Shown: positions 17,989-27,001 of the stretch, piece by piece | How positions within the stretch are numbered: position 1 is the stretch's first letter | How the letters are laid out: every line of letters starts with the position of its first letter | NCBI RefSeq assembly: GCF_002847525.1 | Contig: NZ_PKKM01000006.1 | Coordinates: 111,819 to 175,818, forward strand | From: Schaalia odontolytica | GTDB taxonomy: Bacteria; Actinomycetota; Actinomycetes; Actinomycetales; Actinomycetaceae | Length of the DNA stretch: 64,000 bases | Reading direction: 5' to 3' | Position numbers and translations under genes: made by a program | The notes under the pieces: model-generated | The model's database searches: none | What the model saw: the letters and a program-made list of their open reading frames with translations, nothing else | Told to the model about the DNA's origin: nothing

Positions 17989-18018
17989 TTGCAAAATGGT
18001 GTATTTGCCTGTAATGAT
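17989..18018 (+). promoter_or_regulatory. Possible promoter of the CAP-domain gene
   Basis: TTGCAA (17989-17994) and AATGAT (18013-18018) are 18 bases apart in an AT-rich stretch that stands out from the GC-rich surroundings. No other feature is seen in 17874-18099. Confidence 0.3.
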
Positions 18019-18099
18019 TTACTCAAAAAACCTTGAAAAACAGCGTACCGCATGGAAAGATTTATCTGTATTTGTCTCATAGTGATAGGCCGGTTGCCA

Positions 18100-20085
18100 A
18101 TGTCGTTCCAGCTCACTCGCACCCATACCTCGGTGGTTCTCGCCGCCACGACAATAGCAGCATCCCTCGTTGTTATCCCCACCCTCGCTGAGGGGACGGC
18201 GACGTCCGAGGATGCGTTCTGCAACTCTCTGTCCGGTGCGGAAGGCCGCATTACCGCGGAATATAACCCTCTGCTTGCCAGCTACGCTGCTGCAGCGGCA
18301 GGCAGCTCCTCTGTTTCCGCCGCCGATCCTGCGCGCGAGGCTGAGCTTCGTGCAGCTCTGGCTGATGCTCAGGCGGCCCTCGAGGCCGCTCAGCAGGCGG
18401 CGCTCCAGTCCACTCCCTCGGCTGGCGATGCCGCTGCCGCAACGTCGGCCACGACCGATCGCGGCCTCGACTGGGTTGACTGGTCTCAGGTCGACGATGC
18501 CACCCAGGCGCGCATCATTGAAGCGCTCATCGTTCAGAAGATGAATGCTTACCGTGCGAACGCTGGCCTGCCTGAGCTGGTTGTTTCTGACACTGTGACC
18601 ACGGATGCGCGCGCGTGGAGCCAGCATATGTCCGACACGGACAATTTCAATCATGACCCCGACTATAAGTACTTCGGTGCGGGCAAGCTCGACGGTGGTG
18701 ATACGTCCTACGCGGGCGAGAACATTGCCTACAATCACCGTGAGAACTTCGGGGACAAGTGGGGCGCCTACGGCACCACCAAGAACCCGATGCAGGCTGC
18801 GGACGCACTCTTCGATCAGTGGAAGAACTCCTCGGGCCATGACAAGAACATGCTCGCTCAGAACAATGTCGTGGGCGTGGGCGTGCACATTGCCAAGCAC
18901 GGACAGTTCACCCGCATCTACGGCACGCAGAAGTTCTATGCGATCACCGGCGGCTCGCCTAACGTCTCCCGCTTCCACACCACGGGCGACACCGCCTCCG
19001 CCTACGGTTTCAACGGTGGCGCTTTCAATGCTGACAACACGAACTACGTCTCCGGTCTGGCTGGTGGCGGCGATGCGCAGCGTGCCCACTCCTGGCAGAA
19101 CAAGGTGGGCTCGCTTCCCGGTGTCGCCCTCCCTGTCGACGTGTCGAGCCTTCCTGCCAAGGCTGGATCTGCTGCTCCCTCGACTTCGACGCCCGCTCCC
19201 GCTGAGACCACCGCTGATGCCGATAAGCAGCAGGCGGTAATCGACGCTCAGGCCTCCGTGAACGAGGCCCAGGGTGCGCTCGACGCCTACCTCGCTTCCA
19301 TGGCTGATGAGAAGCCGTCAGTGAGCCTCGCCGACATTGATGCGGAGCTTGATCGCGTCGCTGACTCCATCGCCGCCCAGACCTCCGTCCGTCCTGAAAA
19401 GGATGGTGGCGTGACTCTGAAGGCTGGCGGCCAGGCGGGCCGTTACCTGACCGCCGCTGAGTATCGCGAGGCTCTGACGCGCTGCACGACGCTGTCCGTC
19501 GATGCCTCGGATCGCCCTGTAAACCCGTCGATCGGTGAGGGCGGGCAGACGCCTGCCCCCGGTATCGAGGCTCCGGCCCCGCAGGATCCGGCCACCCAGG
19601 CTCCCGCCCCGCAGGATCCGGCCACCCAGGCTCCCACCCCGCAGGACCCCGCCACCCAGGCTCCCGCCCCGCAGAACCCTGTGACCCAGGTTCCGGCCCC
19701 GCAGAACCCTGTGACCCAGGTTCCGGCCCCGCAGAACCCGAGCACTCCGGCTCCCGCGCCTTCGAATCCCTCCGTTGATGGCGGGCAGACGCCTGCCCCC
19801 GGAGCTGATGCTCCCGCCCCGCAGGATCCTGCCACCCAGGCTCCTGCCCCGCAGAACCCTGTGACCCAGGATCCTGCTACCCAGGTTCCCTCTGTTCAGG
19901 TTCCGGTGACGCCGGCTGCTTCTGGTCCCGCGCATCCTGATGCTCCGGCCTCGACCCCGGCCGAGACGCGTCGTGACACGCTGGCTGCCACCGGTGCCTC
20001 GGGCGTGTGGGTTGGCGTTGGTGCGGTCGCCGTCCTCGTTGCCGGTATCGGTGCGGTCGTCGCATCGCGTCGAGCCAAGCGCTGA
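18100..20085 (+). CDS. Secreted CAP/SCP-domain protein with Pro-rich repeats and LAATG sorting signal
   Basis: The predicted product is a 661 aa surface protein. Residues 1-35 form a signal peptide (RTHTS, then a hydrophobic run to TLAEGTA). A helical Ala/Gln-rich stretch follows at about 65-110. A CAP/SCP domain covers about 130-270, with MNAYRANAGL, WSQHMSDTDNFNHD, YAGENIAYN and GHDKNMLAQ, including the His/Glu residues of the family cavity. A second helical segment precedes a Pro-rich repeat region (about 480-600). The C-terminus is LAATG, a hydrophobic helix and SRRAKR, an LAXTG signal of the type used by class E sortases. The start at 18100 was preferred over 18052 because it puts the signal peptide at the N-terminus. 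No sortase gene is in the window. Its role (adhesion, lipid binding or protease-like) is unknown. Confidence 0.85.
   Translation: MSFQLTRTHTSVVLAATTIAASLVVIPTLAEGTATSEDAFCNSLSGAEGRITAEYNPLLASYAAAAAGSSSVSAADPAREAELRAALADAQAALEAAQQAALQSTPSAGDAAAATSATTDRGLDWVDWSQVDDATQARIIEALIVQKMNAYRANAGLPELVVSDTVTTDARAWSQHMSDTDNFNHDPDYKYFGAGKLDGGDTSYAGENIAYNHRENFGDKWGAYGTTKNPMQAADALFDQWKNSSGHDKNMLAQNNVVGVGVHIAKHGQFTRIYGTQKFYAITGGSPNVSRFHTTGDTASAYGFNGGAFNADNTNYVSGLAGGGDAQRAHSWQNKVGSLPGVALPVDVSSLPAKAGSAAPSTSTPAPAETTADADKQQAVIDAQASVNEAQGALDAYLASMADEKPSVSLADIDAELDRVADSIAAQTSVRPEKDGGVTLKAGGQAGRYLTAAEYREALTRCTTLSVDASDRPVNPSIGEGGQTPAPGIEAPAPQDPATQAPAPQDPATQAPTPQDPATQAPAPQNPVTQVPAPQNPVTQVPAPQNPSTPAPAPSNPSVDGGQTPAPGADAPAPQDPATQAPAPQNPVTQDPATQVPSVQVPVTPAASGPAHPDAPASTPAETRRDTLAATGASGVWVGVGAVAVLVAGIGAVVASRRAKR
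19540..19890 (+). repeat. Tandem 30-bp coding repeats (PAPQDPATQA-type)
   Basis: Inside the CAP-protein gene, 30-bp units encode PAPQDPATQA, PTPQDPATQA, PAPQNPVTQV and close variants, at least six in a row. A block that includes GGQTPAPG is duplicated about 240 bases apart (near 19541 and 19781). The variation in Q(D/N)P(A/V/S)T suggests expansion by recombination. Copy number is likely to vary between strains. Confidence 0.9.
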
Positions 20086-20125
20086 CGCAACGCTCTTCAG
20101 CCTCGGCTTCATCCTTCATTGAACT

Positions 20126-20167
20126 GCCTCCCGTTTCTTGGAGATCTCCAAGAAACGGGAGGCTTTT
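20126..20167 (+). terminator. Terminator after the CAP-domain gene
   Basis: A perfect 38-base palindrome has arms 20126-20144 and 20145-20163, starting GCCTCCCGTTTCTTGG, and is followed by TTTT. It begins 40 bases after the stop. Confidence 0.92.
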
Positions 20168-20283
20168 CGTACCTGTGGATCTGTGTCTGAAGCATGATCG
20201 TTTACTGGGGGAGTGGACCGGGCGGTTTTTCGGGCGGGCATGAGGATTGCCTGCATGGTGGCCTGTTGCTCAGTGGCGGTACA

Positions 20284-20353
20284 CCCGATCAGGAAGATTG
20301 AACCCCTTCTGATCGGGTTGAATCCTCCCCAACAGGTTGAAGCTCCCTGTTGG
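20284..20353 (+). ncRNA. Candidate small RNA: two hairpins with TTGAA-C-rich loops
   Basis: The first stem is CCCGATCAG (20284-20292) with CTGATCGGG (20309-20317), nine perfect pairs. The second stem is CCAACAGG (20329-20336) with CCTGTTGG (20346-20353), eight perfect pairs. Loop 1, the linker and loop 2 each carry TTGAA followed by a C-rich end (TTGAACCCC, TTGAATCCTCC, TTGAAGCTCC). C-rich exposed segments could pair with Shine-Dalgarno sequences, as in the actinobacterial 6C RNA, but these have fewer than six C in a row. No clear promoter was found. The 20168-20398 stretch has no gene. Confidence 0.4.
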
Positions 20354-20398
20354 CTGCTGGCCATTCTGTTCCAGCGTGTTGTCGGGGGAGCAAGCGAA

Positions 20399-20426
20399 GG
20401 GGGCGTGGCCACATGGCCACGCCCCC
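20399..20426 (-). terminator. Hairpin terminator of pepN
   Basis: GGGGGCGTGGCCA (20399-20411) and TGGCCACGCCCCC (20414-20426) form a perfect 13-base inverted repeat 20 bases past the pepN stop. The U-run on the minus strand is weak. Confidence 0.7.
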
Positions 20427-20446
20427 TGGCGTCTACGAGGAACGGA

Positions 20447-23011
20447 TCAGTCCGCGTCCACCGCCTGGTTGGCGATCTGGCGCTCACACACGTCGATGAG
20501 CTCGCGGATGATGCGGATCGTGCCGGCGGAGGCATCCGAGTGAGCCTCGATCCAGGCCTTGCCGGAGGCGACCACGTCGACCTCGGGGGCGTAGCCCGCC
20601 AGCGCGTTCGGGAAGAGCAGCGTCGTGAGATCCTCGGCGGTGTGGAAGGTGAAGGTCTCCCAGATGCCCGCCAGGGCCTCGAAGTACTCGCCCACGTAGC
20701 GGGCGTATGCCGACGGGTTGGTGCGCGCCTGCGCCCAGAAGCCCGAGATCATTGCCCAGCGGGTGTCGTTGGGGATCGAGGTGTCGGTGAGGACCTTGTC
20801 CCACACGTCGGCCTTGATCCACTCGCCCTCGCGGGCCGCACGAGCGGCGGCCGCGTTCTGGTGGCCGGTCATCGTGTCGTCAGTAGCCTCCAGGGCTGCG
20901 ATGTCCTCCTCGGTGGCGGCGCCTCCGCGCACCAGGGCGATCAGCAGGTCCCACTTGAGGTCGACGTCGAGATCCAGGCCGTCCAGGGTCTGGGTGCCGT
21001 CGTAGAGGGCGCGGATGGCCTCGAACTGCTCGGGGCTGGTCGCGTTGCGGGCCGCGGCGGCGACGAGCATGCGCTGCGCGTCGGAGCCGGAGGCGGCAGT
21101 GCGAGCCAGGAGGAGCAGGCGACGGCCCGTGTCCTCTGCGGCGTCGGCGCGGTACTTCGGTGCCACGAAGGTGCGCACGGCCTCGTCGATGTGACGCAGG
21201 GTGAGCGTCAGGAGGCTCATGTTGTCCTCGACGGGAACGGCGCGCAGGGCCAGGTTCAGGTAGTCGCGTGCCGGCATCTCGCCGTCGCGGGTCATGTCCC
21301 ACGCGGAGGCCATGACGACGCCGCGGGTCAGCGAATCCGTGAACTTGGTGATGTTGGTGATCGCGAAGGCCAGGGACTGCTCGTCGAGGCGGACCTTGGC
21401 GTAGCCGAGGTCTCCGTCGTTGACGAGGATGAAGTCTGGGCGAGCGATGCCCGCGGCGGCCTCGATCACCGTGGAAGCGCCGTCAATGTCGAGCTCCTCG
21501 CGGAAGACCTGGGCCAGCGTGCCCTCTTCCGTCAGCGAGTAGCCGGCCACGCCCATGCGGTGCGGGCGCAGGGAGGCGCCATCGGAGAAGGCTTCCTGAG
21601 TGATTTCGAGACGCTCGATCGTGCCGTCCTCGGCGGTCGTGATGACCGGACGCAGGAGGGTGACGCCGGCTTCCTCCAGCCACACCTTCGACCACGAGGC
21701 CAGGTCGCGGCCCGAGGCGGCGGCCAGCTCGGAGAGCAGGTCGTCCAGCGTGGCGTTGGCGTAGGAGTGCTTCGTCAGGTACTCGTGCAGCCCCGCGAAG
21801 AAGGCGTCGCGTCCCACGTAGGAGACGAGCTGACGCAGCACGGAGGCGCCCTTGGCATAGGTGATGCCGTCGAAGTTGACCTCGACGTCGGCCAGGTCGC
21901 GGATCTCGGCCGTAATCGGGTGGGTGGTGGGCAGCTGATCCTGCTTGAGGCCCCAGTCCTTGCGGACCATGAAGCCCGTCCAGCCTTCGGTGTACTTGGT
22001 GGCCTCGGCCAGAGCCAGGTGGCTCATGAACTCGGCGAAGGACTCGTTGAGCCACAGGTCGTTCCACCACTTCATGGTGACCAGGTCGCCGAACCACATG
22101 TGCGCCAGCTCGTGCAGGATCGTGTTGGCTCGAGCCTCCATCTGAGCCTCGGTGGGACGCGTGCGGAAGACGTAGGCGTCACGGAAGGTCACGCAGCCGG
22201 CGTTCTCCATCGCGCCCGCGTTGTACTCGGGCACGAAGATCTGGTCGTACTTGGTGAAGGGGTAGGGGATGCCGTAGGCGCCCTCGAAGAACTCGAAGCC
22301 CTGACGGGTGATCTCGATGATCTCGTCAGCGTCCAGGTGCTCGACGATCGAGGCGCGTGCGTAGACACCCAGGTCGATCGTGCGTCTGTCGGAGGAAGTC
22401 AGCGTGGCCGTCGTGCCCTCGTAGGGGCCAGCGACGATCGCGGTGATGTAGGTCGACATGACCTCGGTGGTCGCGAAGCGGTAGACCCAGGCCTCGCCCT
22501 CTTCCTCGGGGGCGGGGGTCGGCGCGTTAGAGAAGACCTTCCAGCCCTTGGGGGCCTTGACCGTCAGGGTGAAGGTGGACTTCAGGTCGGGCTGCTCGAA
22601 GGTCGTGTAGACGCGACGGGCATCGGGAACCTCGAACTGGGAGTATGTGTAGGCCTGGCCGTCGGCGGGGTCGACGAAGCGGTGCAGGCCTTCGCCCGTG
22701 TGCATGTACTGGCAGGACGCCTCAACTTCGAGGACGTTGTGCTCGGCAAGGTTCTCCAGCGCGATGCGATTGTCCTGGTGGGCCGAGAAGGGGTCCAGAG
22801 CATTGCCGTTCAGCGTGATCGAGTGGACGTTGTTGGACACGAGGTCAGCGAACGTGGAAGCACCTTCGCGCGCGTCGAACTCGATGCGGGTGAATGAACC
22901 GAAGTCGGTGTCTCCGCGCGTGAGGTCCAGGGAGATCTCATAGCGGGTCACAGAGGAAATGATCGAGGCGCGCTCGGTCGCTTCCTCGCGAGTCAGGTTC
23001 AGGCCTGGCAT
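20447..23011 (-). CDS. pepN: Aminopeptidase N (M1 family zinc metallopeptidase)
   Basis: This enzyme removes N-terminal residues from peptides in the cytoplasm. The 854 aa product has the exopeptidase motif GAMENAGC at about residues 265-272. The zinc site HELAHMW follows at about 297-303, with the third ligand Glu in NESFAEF about 18 residues later. The ERAP1-like C-terminal helical domain makes up the second half. No signal peptide is seen. The ATG at 23011 has AAAGG upstream. An inverted repeat CAACAT/ATGTTG (23054-23069) in the leader or promoter may be an operator. It is the second of two peptidase genes in the same direction, 115 bases after the M13 gene. Confidence 0.95.
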   Translation of the reverse strand: MPGLNLTREEATERASIISSVTRYEISLDLTRGDTDFGSFTRIEFDAREGASTFADLVSNNVHSITLNGNALDPFSAHQDNRIALENLAEHNVLEVEASCQYMHTGEGLHRFVDPADGQAYTYSQFEVPDARRVYTTFEQPDLKSTFTLTVKAPKGWKVFSNAPTPAPEEEGEAWVYRFATTEVMSTYITAIVAGPYEGTTATLTSSDRRTIDLGVYARASIVEHLDADEIIEITRQGFEFFEGAYGIPYPFTKYDQIFVPEYNAGAMENAGCVTFRDAYVFRTRPTEAQMEARANTILHELAHMWFGDLVTMKWWNDLWLNESFAEFMSHLALAEATKYTEGWTGFMVRKDWGLKQDQLPTTHPITAEIRDLADVEVNFDGITYAKGASVLRQLVSYVGRDAFFAGLHEYLTKHSYANATLDDLLSELAAASGRDLASWSKVWLEEAGVTLLRPVITTAEDGTIERLEITQEAFSDGASLRPHRMGVAGYSLTEEGTLAQVFREELDIDGASTVIEAAAGIARPDFILVNDGDLGYAKVRLDEQSLAFAITNITKFTDSLTRGVVMASAWDMTRDGEMPARDYLNLALRAVPVEDNMSLLTLTLRHIDEAVRTFVAPKYRADAAEDTGRRLLLLARTAASGSDAQRMLVAAAARNATSPEQFEAIRALYDGTQTLDGLDLDVDLKWDLLIALVRGGAATEEDIAALEATDDTMTGHQNAAAARAAREGEWIKADVWDKVLTDTSIPNDTRWAMISGFWAQARTNPSAYARYVGEYFEALAGIWETFTFHTAEDLTTLLFPNALAGYAPEVDVVASGKAWIEAHSDASAGTIRIIRELIDVCERQIANQAVDAD

Positions 23012-23053
23012 GGGTTGCCTTTCCGTCGATGGAATGGGAGCGCTGTTGCGCTC

Positions 23054-23069
23054 AACATTCCTATGTTGT
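23054..23069 (-). promoter_or_regulatory. Small inverted repeat upstream of pepN
   Basis: CAACAT and ATGTTG flank a 4-base centre, 43 bases before the pepN start. A second repeat, GAGCGC/GCGCTC, lies at 23039-23054. They could form an operator or a leader hairpin; no binding protein can be named. Confidence 0.25.
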
Positions 23070-23126
23070 CATGTGTTGGGTGTGATTGCGCGGGGCGCGC
23101 CGCATTTTGTCGGCTGGGACACGCTT

Positions 23127-25148
23127 TCACCAGATGGTGACGCGCTGGGAGGGCTCCAGCCACATCTTGTCGCTGGGGGTGACGTCGAACGCCTCGGCGA
23201 AAGTGTCAAGGTTGCGCAGTACCTGGTTGCAACGGAACTCCGCGGGGGAGTGAGGGTCGATGGCCAGCATCTGGCGCGCGAACTGGGGGCGCGTGGCCGT
23301 GCGCCAGGCGCGGGCCCACGAGTAGAAGAAGCGCTGCGGACCCGAGATTCCGTCAATGACGGGAGCGGTGCTCGGGGTCAGCCCCTGCTCGGCGAGCGAG
23401 GCGGCCCAAGCCTTCCACGCGATGGTCAGGCCACCGAGGTCACCGATGTTCTCGCCGATCGTGAGCGCACCGTTGACGTGGGGGAGCGTGCGTTCTCCGC
23501 CCTCCTCCGACTCTTCGCCCTGCTCAAGGAGGATGGCCGGGGTGAGTGCGTCGTACTGCTCGATGAGGGCGTGTGTGCGCTCCTCGAAGGCGGCGCGGTC
23601 CTCGTCCGTCCACCAGTTCGACAGGTTTCCCTCCCCGTCGTAGCGTGATCCCTGGTCGTCGAAGCCGTGCCCGATCTCGTGACCGATGACCGCGCCGATC
23701 GCGCCGAAGTTCACCGCGTCGTCGGCCTCTGTGTCGAAGAACGGAGGCTGAAGAATCGCGGCGGGGAAGACGATCTCGTTCTGGGTCGGGTTGTAGTAGG
23801 CGTTGACCGTCTGGGGGGTCATGTACCACTCGTCGCGGTCCACCGGGCGGCCGAGCTTGGCCCACTCGCGGTCGGTGGCGTGGGCGTTGGCGGCGCGCAC
23901 GTTCTCGACGATGGTGGCCTCGGGGTCCAGGTGCAGCGTCGAGTAGTCGCGCCACTTGACGGGGTAGCCGATCTTGGGGTTGAAGGTCGCGAGCTTGTCC
24001 AGCGCCTTCACCTTGGTGTCTTCGCTCATCCAGTCCAAGCCTTGGATCGACTCGCCGTAGGCGTCGAGGAGTCGGCGCACCAGGGCGTCCATCGCTTCCT
24101 TGGCGTTGGGCGGGAAGTGGCGGGCCACCCACGCGCGGCCCATGGCCTCGCCCAGGTAGGCCTCGATGAGGCCCAGGGCGCGCTTCCATCGCGGGCGCAG
24201 CTCTTCCGTGCCGGACAGGGTGCGGCCATGGAAGTCGAAGTTCTCGTTCACGAAATCGCTCGACAGGAGGGAGGCGTGGCAATCGATCGCCGAGGCGCTC
24301 AGCCACTCCTTGAGCACGGACAGGTCGGTGTTGGCCCACAGGGCGGCGGCGGCCGAGAGGAAGTCGGGCTGGTCGACGTTCACGACGAGGCCGGCGACGG
24401 GCATGCGCGCGCCCTGCGCCCATGCGTCCCAGTCGAATCCGGGAGCCTGCGTGGCCAGCTGTTCCCACGGCGTGGGATTGTCGGACAGCAGAGGATCACG
24501 GTTGCTCACGGAGTCGCGGTGGTGCGAGGCGATCGCGGTTTCCAGTTCCATGATGCGCTTCGCTGCGCCCTCGGAGTCGGGCATCCCGGCGAGGCCGAGG
24601 AGGCGGGCGGTGTGTGCAACGTAGGCCTCGCGGATCGGTGCGTAGTCCTCCTCGCGGTAGTAGGCCTCGTCGGGTAGGCCGATACCGGACTGGACGAGGG
24701 AAATCATGTAGCGCGACGAGTCGTGCGGGTCGGTGCCCACGTATGCGCCGACGAGGCCCCCGATGCCCTCGCGCATGAGCCGACCCATCTCGCGGGCGAG
24801 TTCCTCGTGGGACGCGCAGGCGTTGATCGCGTCGAGGTCGGGGCGCAGGGGAATGGCTCCTGCTTCTTCGATGGTGTCCCGGTCGAGGAATTGAGTCCAC
24901 AGGGTGGCGATGCGCTGTGCGTCCGGATCATCGAGAGTGCCATTGGCGGCATCCTGGGCGATGACGCGCGCGTACTTTTCCGAGGCGTCGCGCAGCGTGT
25001 GGAAGGCCCCGTCCATGGGGCGGTCCGCGGGGATCGTGTGCGTCGCCAGCCAAGTGCCGTTGACATGGCGGTAGAAGTCATCCTGGGGGCGCACCGCTGA
25101 ATCGGTGTACGCGGTGTCGAGGACTCGGGCCAACAGTGTGTTCGTCAT
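23127..25148 (-). CDS. pepO: M13 family metallopeptidase (PepO/neprilysin-like)
   Basis: This is a zinc endopeptidase of the neprilysin/PepO family. The 673 aa product has the substrate-binding VNAYYNPTQNEIVFPAA (about 465-481), the zinc motif IGHEIGHGFD (about 508-517) and GENIGDLGG with the third ligand Glu (about 568). The N-terminal segment RPQDDFYRHVNGTWL is a family signature. There is no signal peptide or membrane anchor, so it acts in the cytoplasm on oligopeptides, unlike eukaryotic neprilysin. Together with PepN it forms a peptide-degrading pair. Confidence 0.94.
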   Translation of the reverse strand: MTNTLLARVLDTAYTDSAVRPQDDFYRHVNGTWLATHTIPADRPMDGAFHTLRDASEKYARVIAQDAANGTLDDPDAQRIATLWTQFLDRDTIEEAGAIPLRPDLDAINACASHEELAREMGRLMREGIGGLVGAYVGTDPHDSSRYMISLVQSGIGLPDEAYYREEDYAPIREAYVAHTARLLGLAGMPDSEGAAKRIMELETAIASHHRDSVSNRDPLLSDNPTPWEQLATQAPGFDWDAWAQGARMPVAGLVVNVDQPDFLSAAAALWANTDLSVLKEWLSASAIDCHASLLSSDFVNENFDFHGRTLSGTEELRPRWKRALGLIEAYLGEAMGRAWVARHFPPNAKEAMDALVRRLLDAYGESIQGLDWMSEDTKVKALDKLATFNPKIGYPVKWRDYSTLHLDPEATIVENVRAANAHATDREWAKLGRPVDRDEWYMTPQTVNAYYNPTQNEIVFPAAILQPPFFDTEADDAVNFGAIGAVIGHEIGHGFDDQGSRYDGEGNLSNWWTDEDRAAFEERTHALIEQYDALTPAILLEQGEESEEGGERTLPHVNGALTIGENIGDLGGLTIAWKAWAASLAEQGLTPSTAPVIDGISGPQRFFYSWARAWRTATRPQFARQMLAIDPHSPAEFRCNQVLRNLDTFAEAFDVTPSDKMWLEPSQRVTIW

Positions 25149-25280
25149 GCCTTAACTCTAGGGGGAAAAACGGGGATGGGGTGAGGTGAGTGGTCCCCGG
25201 GCAACATCCACCCATATTTACGTAATGTTCATGGGATGTTATTCGTTATTTTTGGCAGGAATTGTGCGGTTGAGTGCGAA

Positions 25281-25340
25281 TGTGAGTGTGACTCACACTC
25301 ATCGTGCACATATGTGCAGAGTCTTGTGTACATTCGTGCA
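25281..25340. promoter_or_regulatory. Cluster of palindromes in the glpA promoter region
   Basis: A perfect 19-base palindrome has arms TGAGTGTGA (25283-25291) and TCACACTCA (25293-25301) around one C. Three bases later comes TGCACATATGTGCA (25305-25318), a perfect 14-base palindrome. A degenerate copy of the latter, TGTACATTCGTGCA (25327-25340), starts 22 bases further on. They lie 75-134 bases before glpA and are good candidates for operator sites of one or two regulators (GlpR, CRP or FNR-like are inferred options). The rest of 25149-25414 holds no gene. Confidence 0.55.
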
Positions 25341-25414
25341 AATGGGTGGGGAAAGGGCATCATGGAGGGAGCAATGAGGCACTTCCTCATCAAGAGGTGA
25401 AGGGATTTTTAACG

Positions 25415-27001
25415 GTGAAGACACTTCGCACTGACGTGTGCGTCATCGGTGGCGGATCCACCGGTGCCGGCGTCGTCCGCGACGTCGCCATGCGCGGCTT
25501 CTCAGCCGTCCTCGTCGACCGGGCGGATATCGCTCAGGGAACCTCCGGTCGCTTCCACGGCCTGCTCCACTCGGGCGGCCGCTACATCGCATCCGATCCC
25601 GAGTCGGCTACCGAGTGCGCCGAAGAAAACGAGATCGTCCAGCGCATCAACGCTAACGCGGTCGAGGCCACCGGCGGCCTCTTCGTTGTGACCGCCCAGG
25701 ATGATGAGGAGTATGCGGATCAGTTCCTGGCCCGCGCAGCGGCTGCAAAGGTGCCCGCCGCCGAAATCTCCATCGCCGAGGCGCTGCGCCGCGAACCTCG
25801 TCTGGACCCGCGCATCAAGCGCGCCTTCGAGGTCCAGGATGGCACGGTCGATGGCTGGCAGATGACCTGGGGAGCGATCCGCTCCGCGCAGGCTTACGGG
25901 GCACAGGTCCTGACCTACCACCGCGTCACCTCGATTGAACGCGAGGGCGAGCGCATCAGCGCCGTCATCGTCCACGATGAGCGCGGGGGCGAGGACGTGC
26001 GCATCGAGTGCGGCTTCGTCCTGAACTGCGGCGGCCCCTGGGCCGGACAGATCGCTGCCATGGCCGACTGCCACGGCGTCGATGTCGTTCCCGGCGCCGG
26101 CATCATGATCGCCATGAACCACCGCCTGAGCCATTCGGTCATTAACCGCTGCGTGTGGCCCGCCGACGGTGACATCCTCGTGCCCGACCACACCGTGTGT
26201 ATCATCGGCACGACTGACCTCAAGGCCGACGACCCGGATCATCTCTCCATCCCCGCCGACCAGGTCCAGCAGATGCTCGACTCCGGCGAGGCCATGATCC
26301 CCGGCTTCCGCAAGTCCCGTGCCGTGCATGCCTGGGCTGGCGCGCGCCCCCTTGTTAAGGACTCGCGGGTGTCCGCGACCGACACCCGCCACATGGCGCG
26401 CGGCATGAGCATCATCGACCACAACACGCGCGACGGCGTCTACGGCATGCTCACCATCGCGGGCGGCAAGCTCACCACCTACCGTCTCATGGCCGAGCGC
26501 ATCGTGGACATCATGTGCGAGGAGATGGGCGAGAAGCGCGCCTGCAAGACCGCCGACGAGGCCGTCCCGCCCGCCAAGGAAGAGCGCCTCTACACGATCG
26601 GCCACCGCCTCGACAATGTCGAATCGCGTAACGAATCCCCCTCCCACGAGCAGATCATCTGCGAGTGCGAGATGGCCACGCGCGCCATGCTCGAAAACGT
26701 CATGGACACCCTGCCCAAGGGCCAGCTCGATGACGTTCGCCGCCAGATGCGCCTGGGCATGGGACCCTGCCAGGGCGGTTTCTGCTCCCAGCGCGCCGCG
26801 GGCATCGCCCACGAGCGCGGCGACATCGACTCGATGCGCGCCAACTCCCTCCTGCGTCTCTTCCTGAAGAACCGCTGGATCGGATTGTGGCCCATCATAT
26901 TCGGCAAGCAAGCCAGGCAGGCCGCACTGGATGCCTGGATCCACGAGGGCACGCTCGACGTCGAGCACCTGCCCGCACCCAGCGAGGAGGTTGTTCGATG
27001 A
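25415..27001 (+). CDS. glpA: Anaerobic glycerol-3-phosphate dehydrogenase subunit A
   Basis: This catalytic FAD subunit oxidizes sn-glycerol 3-phosphate to DHAP for anaerobic respiration. The 528 aa product has the FAD-binding VIGGGSTGAGV near the N-terminus and the DAO-family domain. A C-terminal BFD-like Fe-S domain has CECEMATRAM and GMGPCQGGFC, which marks GlpA and separates it from aerobic GlpD. The GTG at 25415 has AAGGGA nine bases upstream and starts the typical MKTLRTDVCVIGGG. A GTG at 25397 is possible. The stop overlaps glpB (ATGA). Confidence 0.95.
   Translation: MKTLRTDVCVIGGGSTGAGVVRDVAMRGFSAVLVDRADIAQGTSGRFHGLLHSGGRYIASDPESATECAEENEIVQRINANAVEATGGLFVVTAQDDEEYADQFLARAAAAKVPAAEISIAEALRREPRLDPRIKRAFEVQDGTVDGWQMTWGAIRSAQAYGAQVLTYHRVTSIEREGERISAVIVHDERGGEDVRIECGFVLNCGGPWAGQIAAMADCHGVDVVPGAGIMIAMNHRLSHSVINRCVWPADGDILVPDHTVCIIGTTDLKADDPDHLSIPADQVQQMLDSGEAMIPGFRKSRAVHAWAGARPLVKDSRVSATDTRHMARGMSIIDHNTRDGVYGMLTIAGGKLTTYRLMAERIVDIMCEEMGEKRACKTADEAVPPAKEERLYTIGHRLDNVESRNESPSHEQIICECEMATRAMLENVMDTLPKGQLDDVRRQMRLGMGPCQGGFCSQRAAGIAHERGDIDSMRANSLLRLFLKNRWIGLWPIIFGKQARQAALDAWIHEGTLDVEHLPAPSEEVVR

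Noticed and set aside
20284..20353. Direct assignment as 6C RNA
   Set aside because: The two-hairpin plan fits, but neither loop has six C in a row and no promoter or U-run is clear, so it is kept as an unnamed candidate.
20213..22897. Long plus-strand open frame across pepN
   Set aside because: It runs through the pepN terminator and opposite the GAMEN and HExxH codons, and the sequence is typical antisense Val/Gly/Arg-rich translation.
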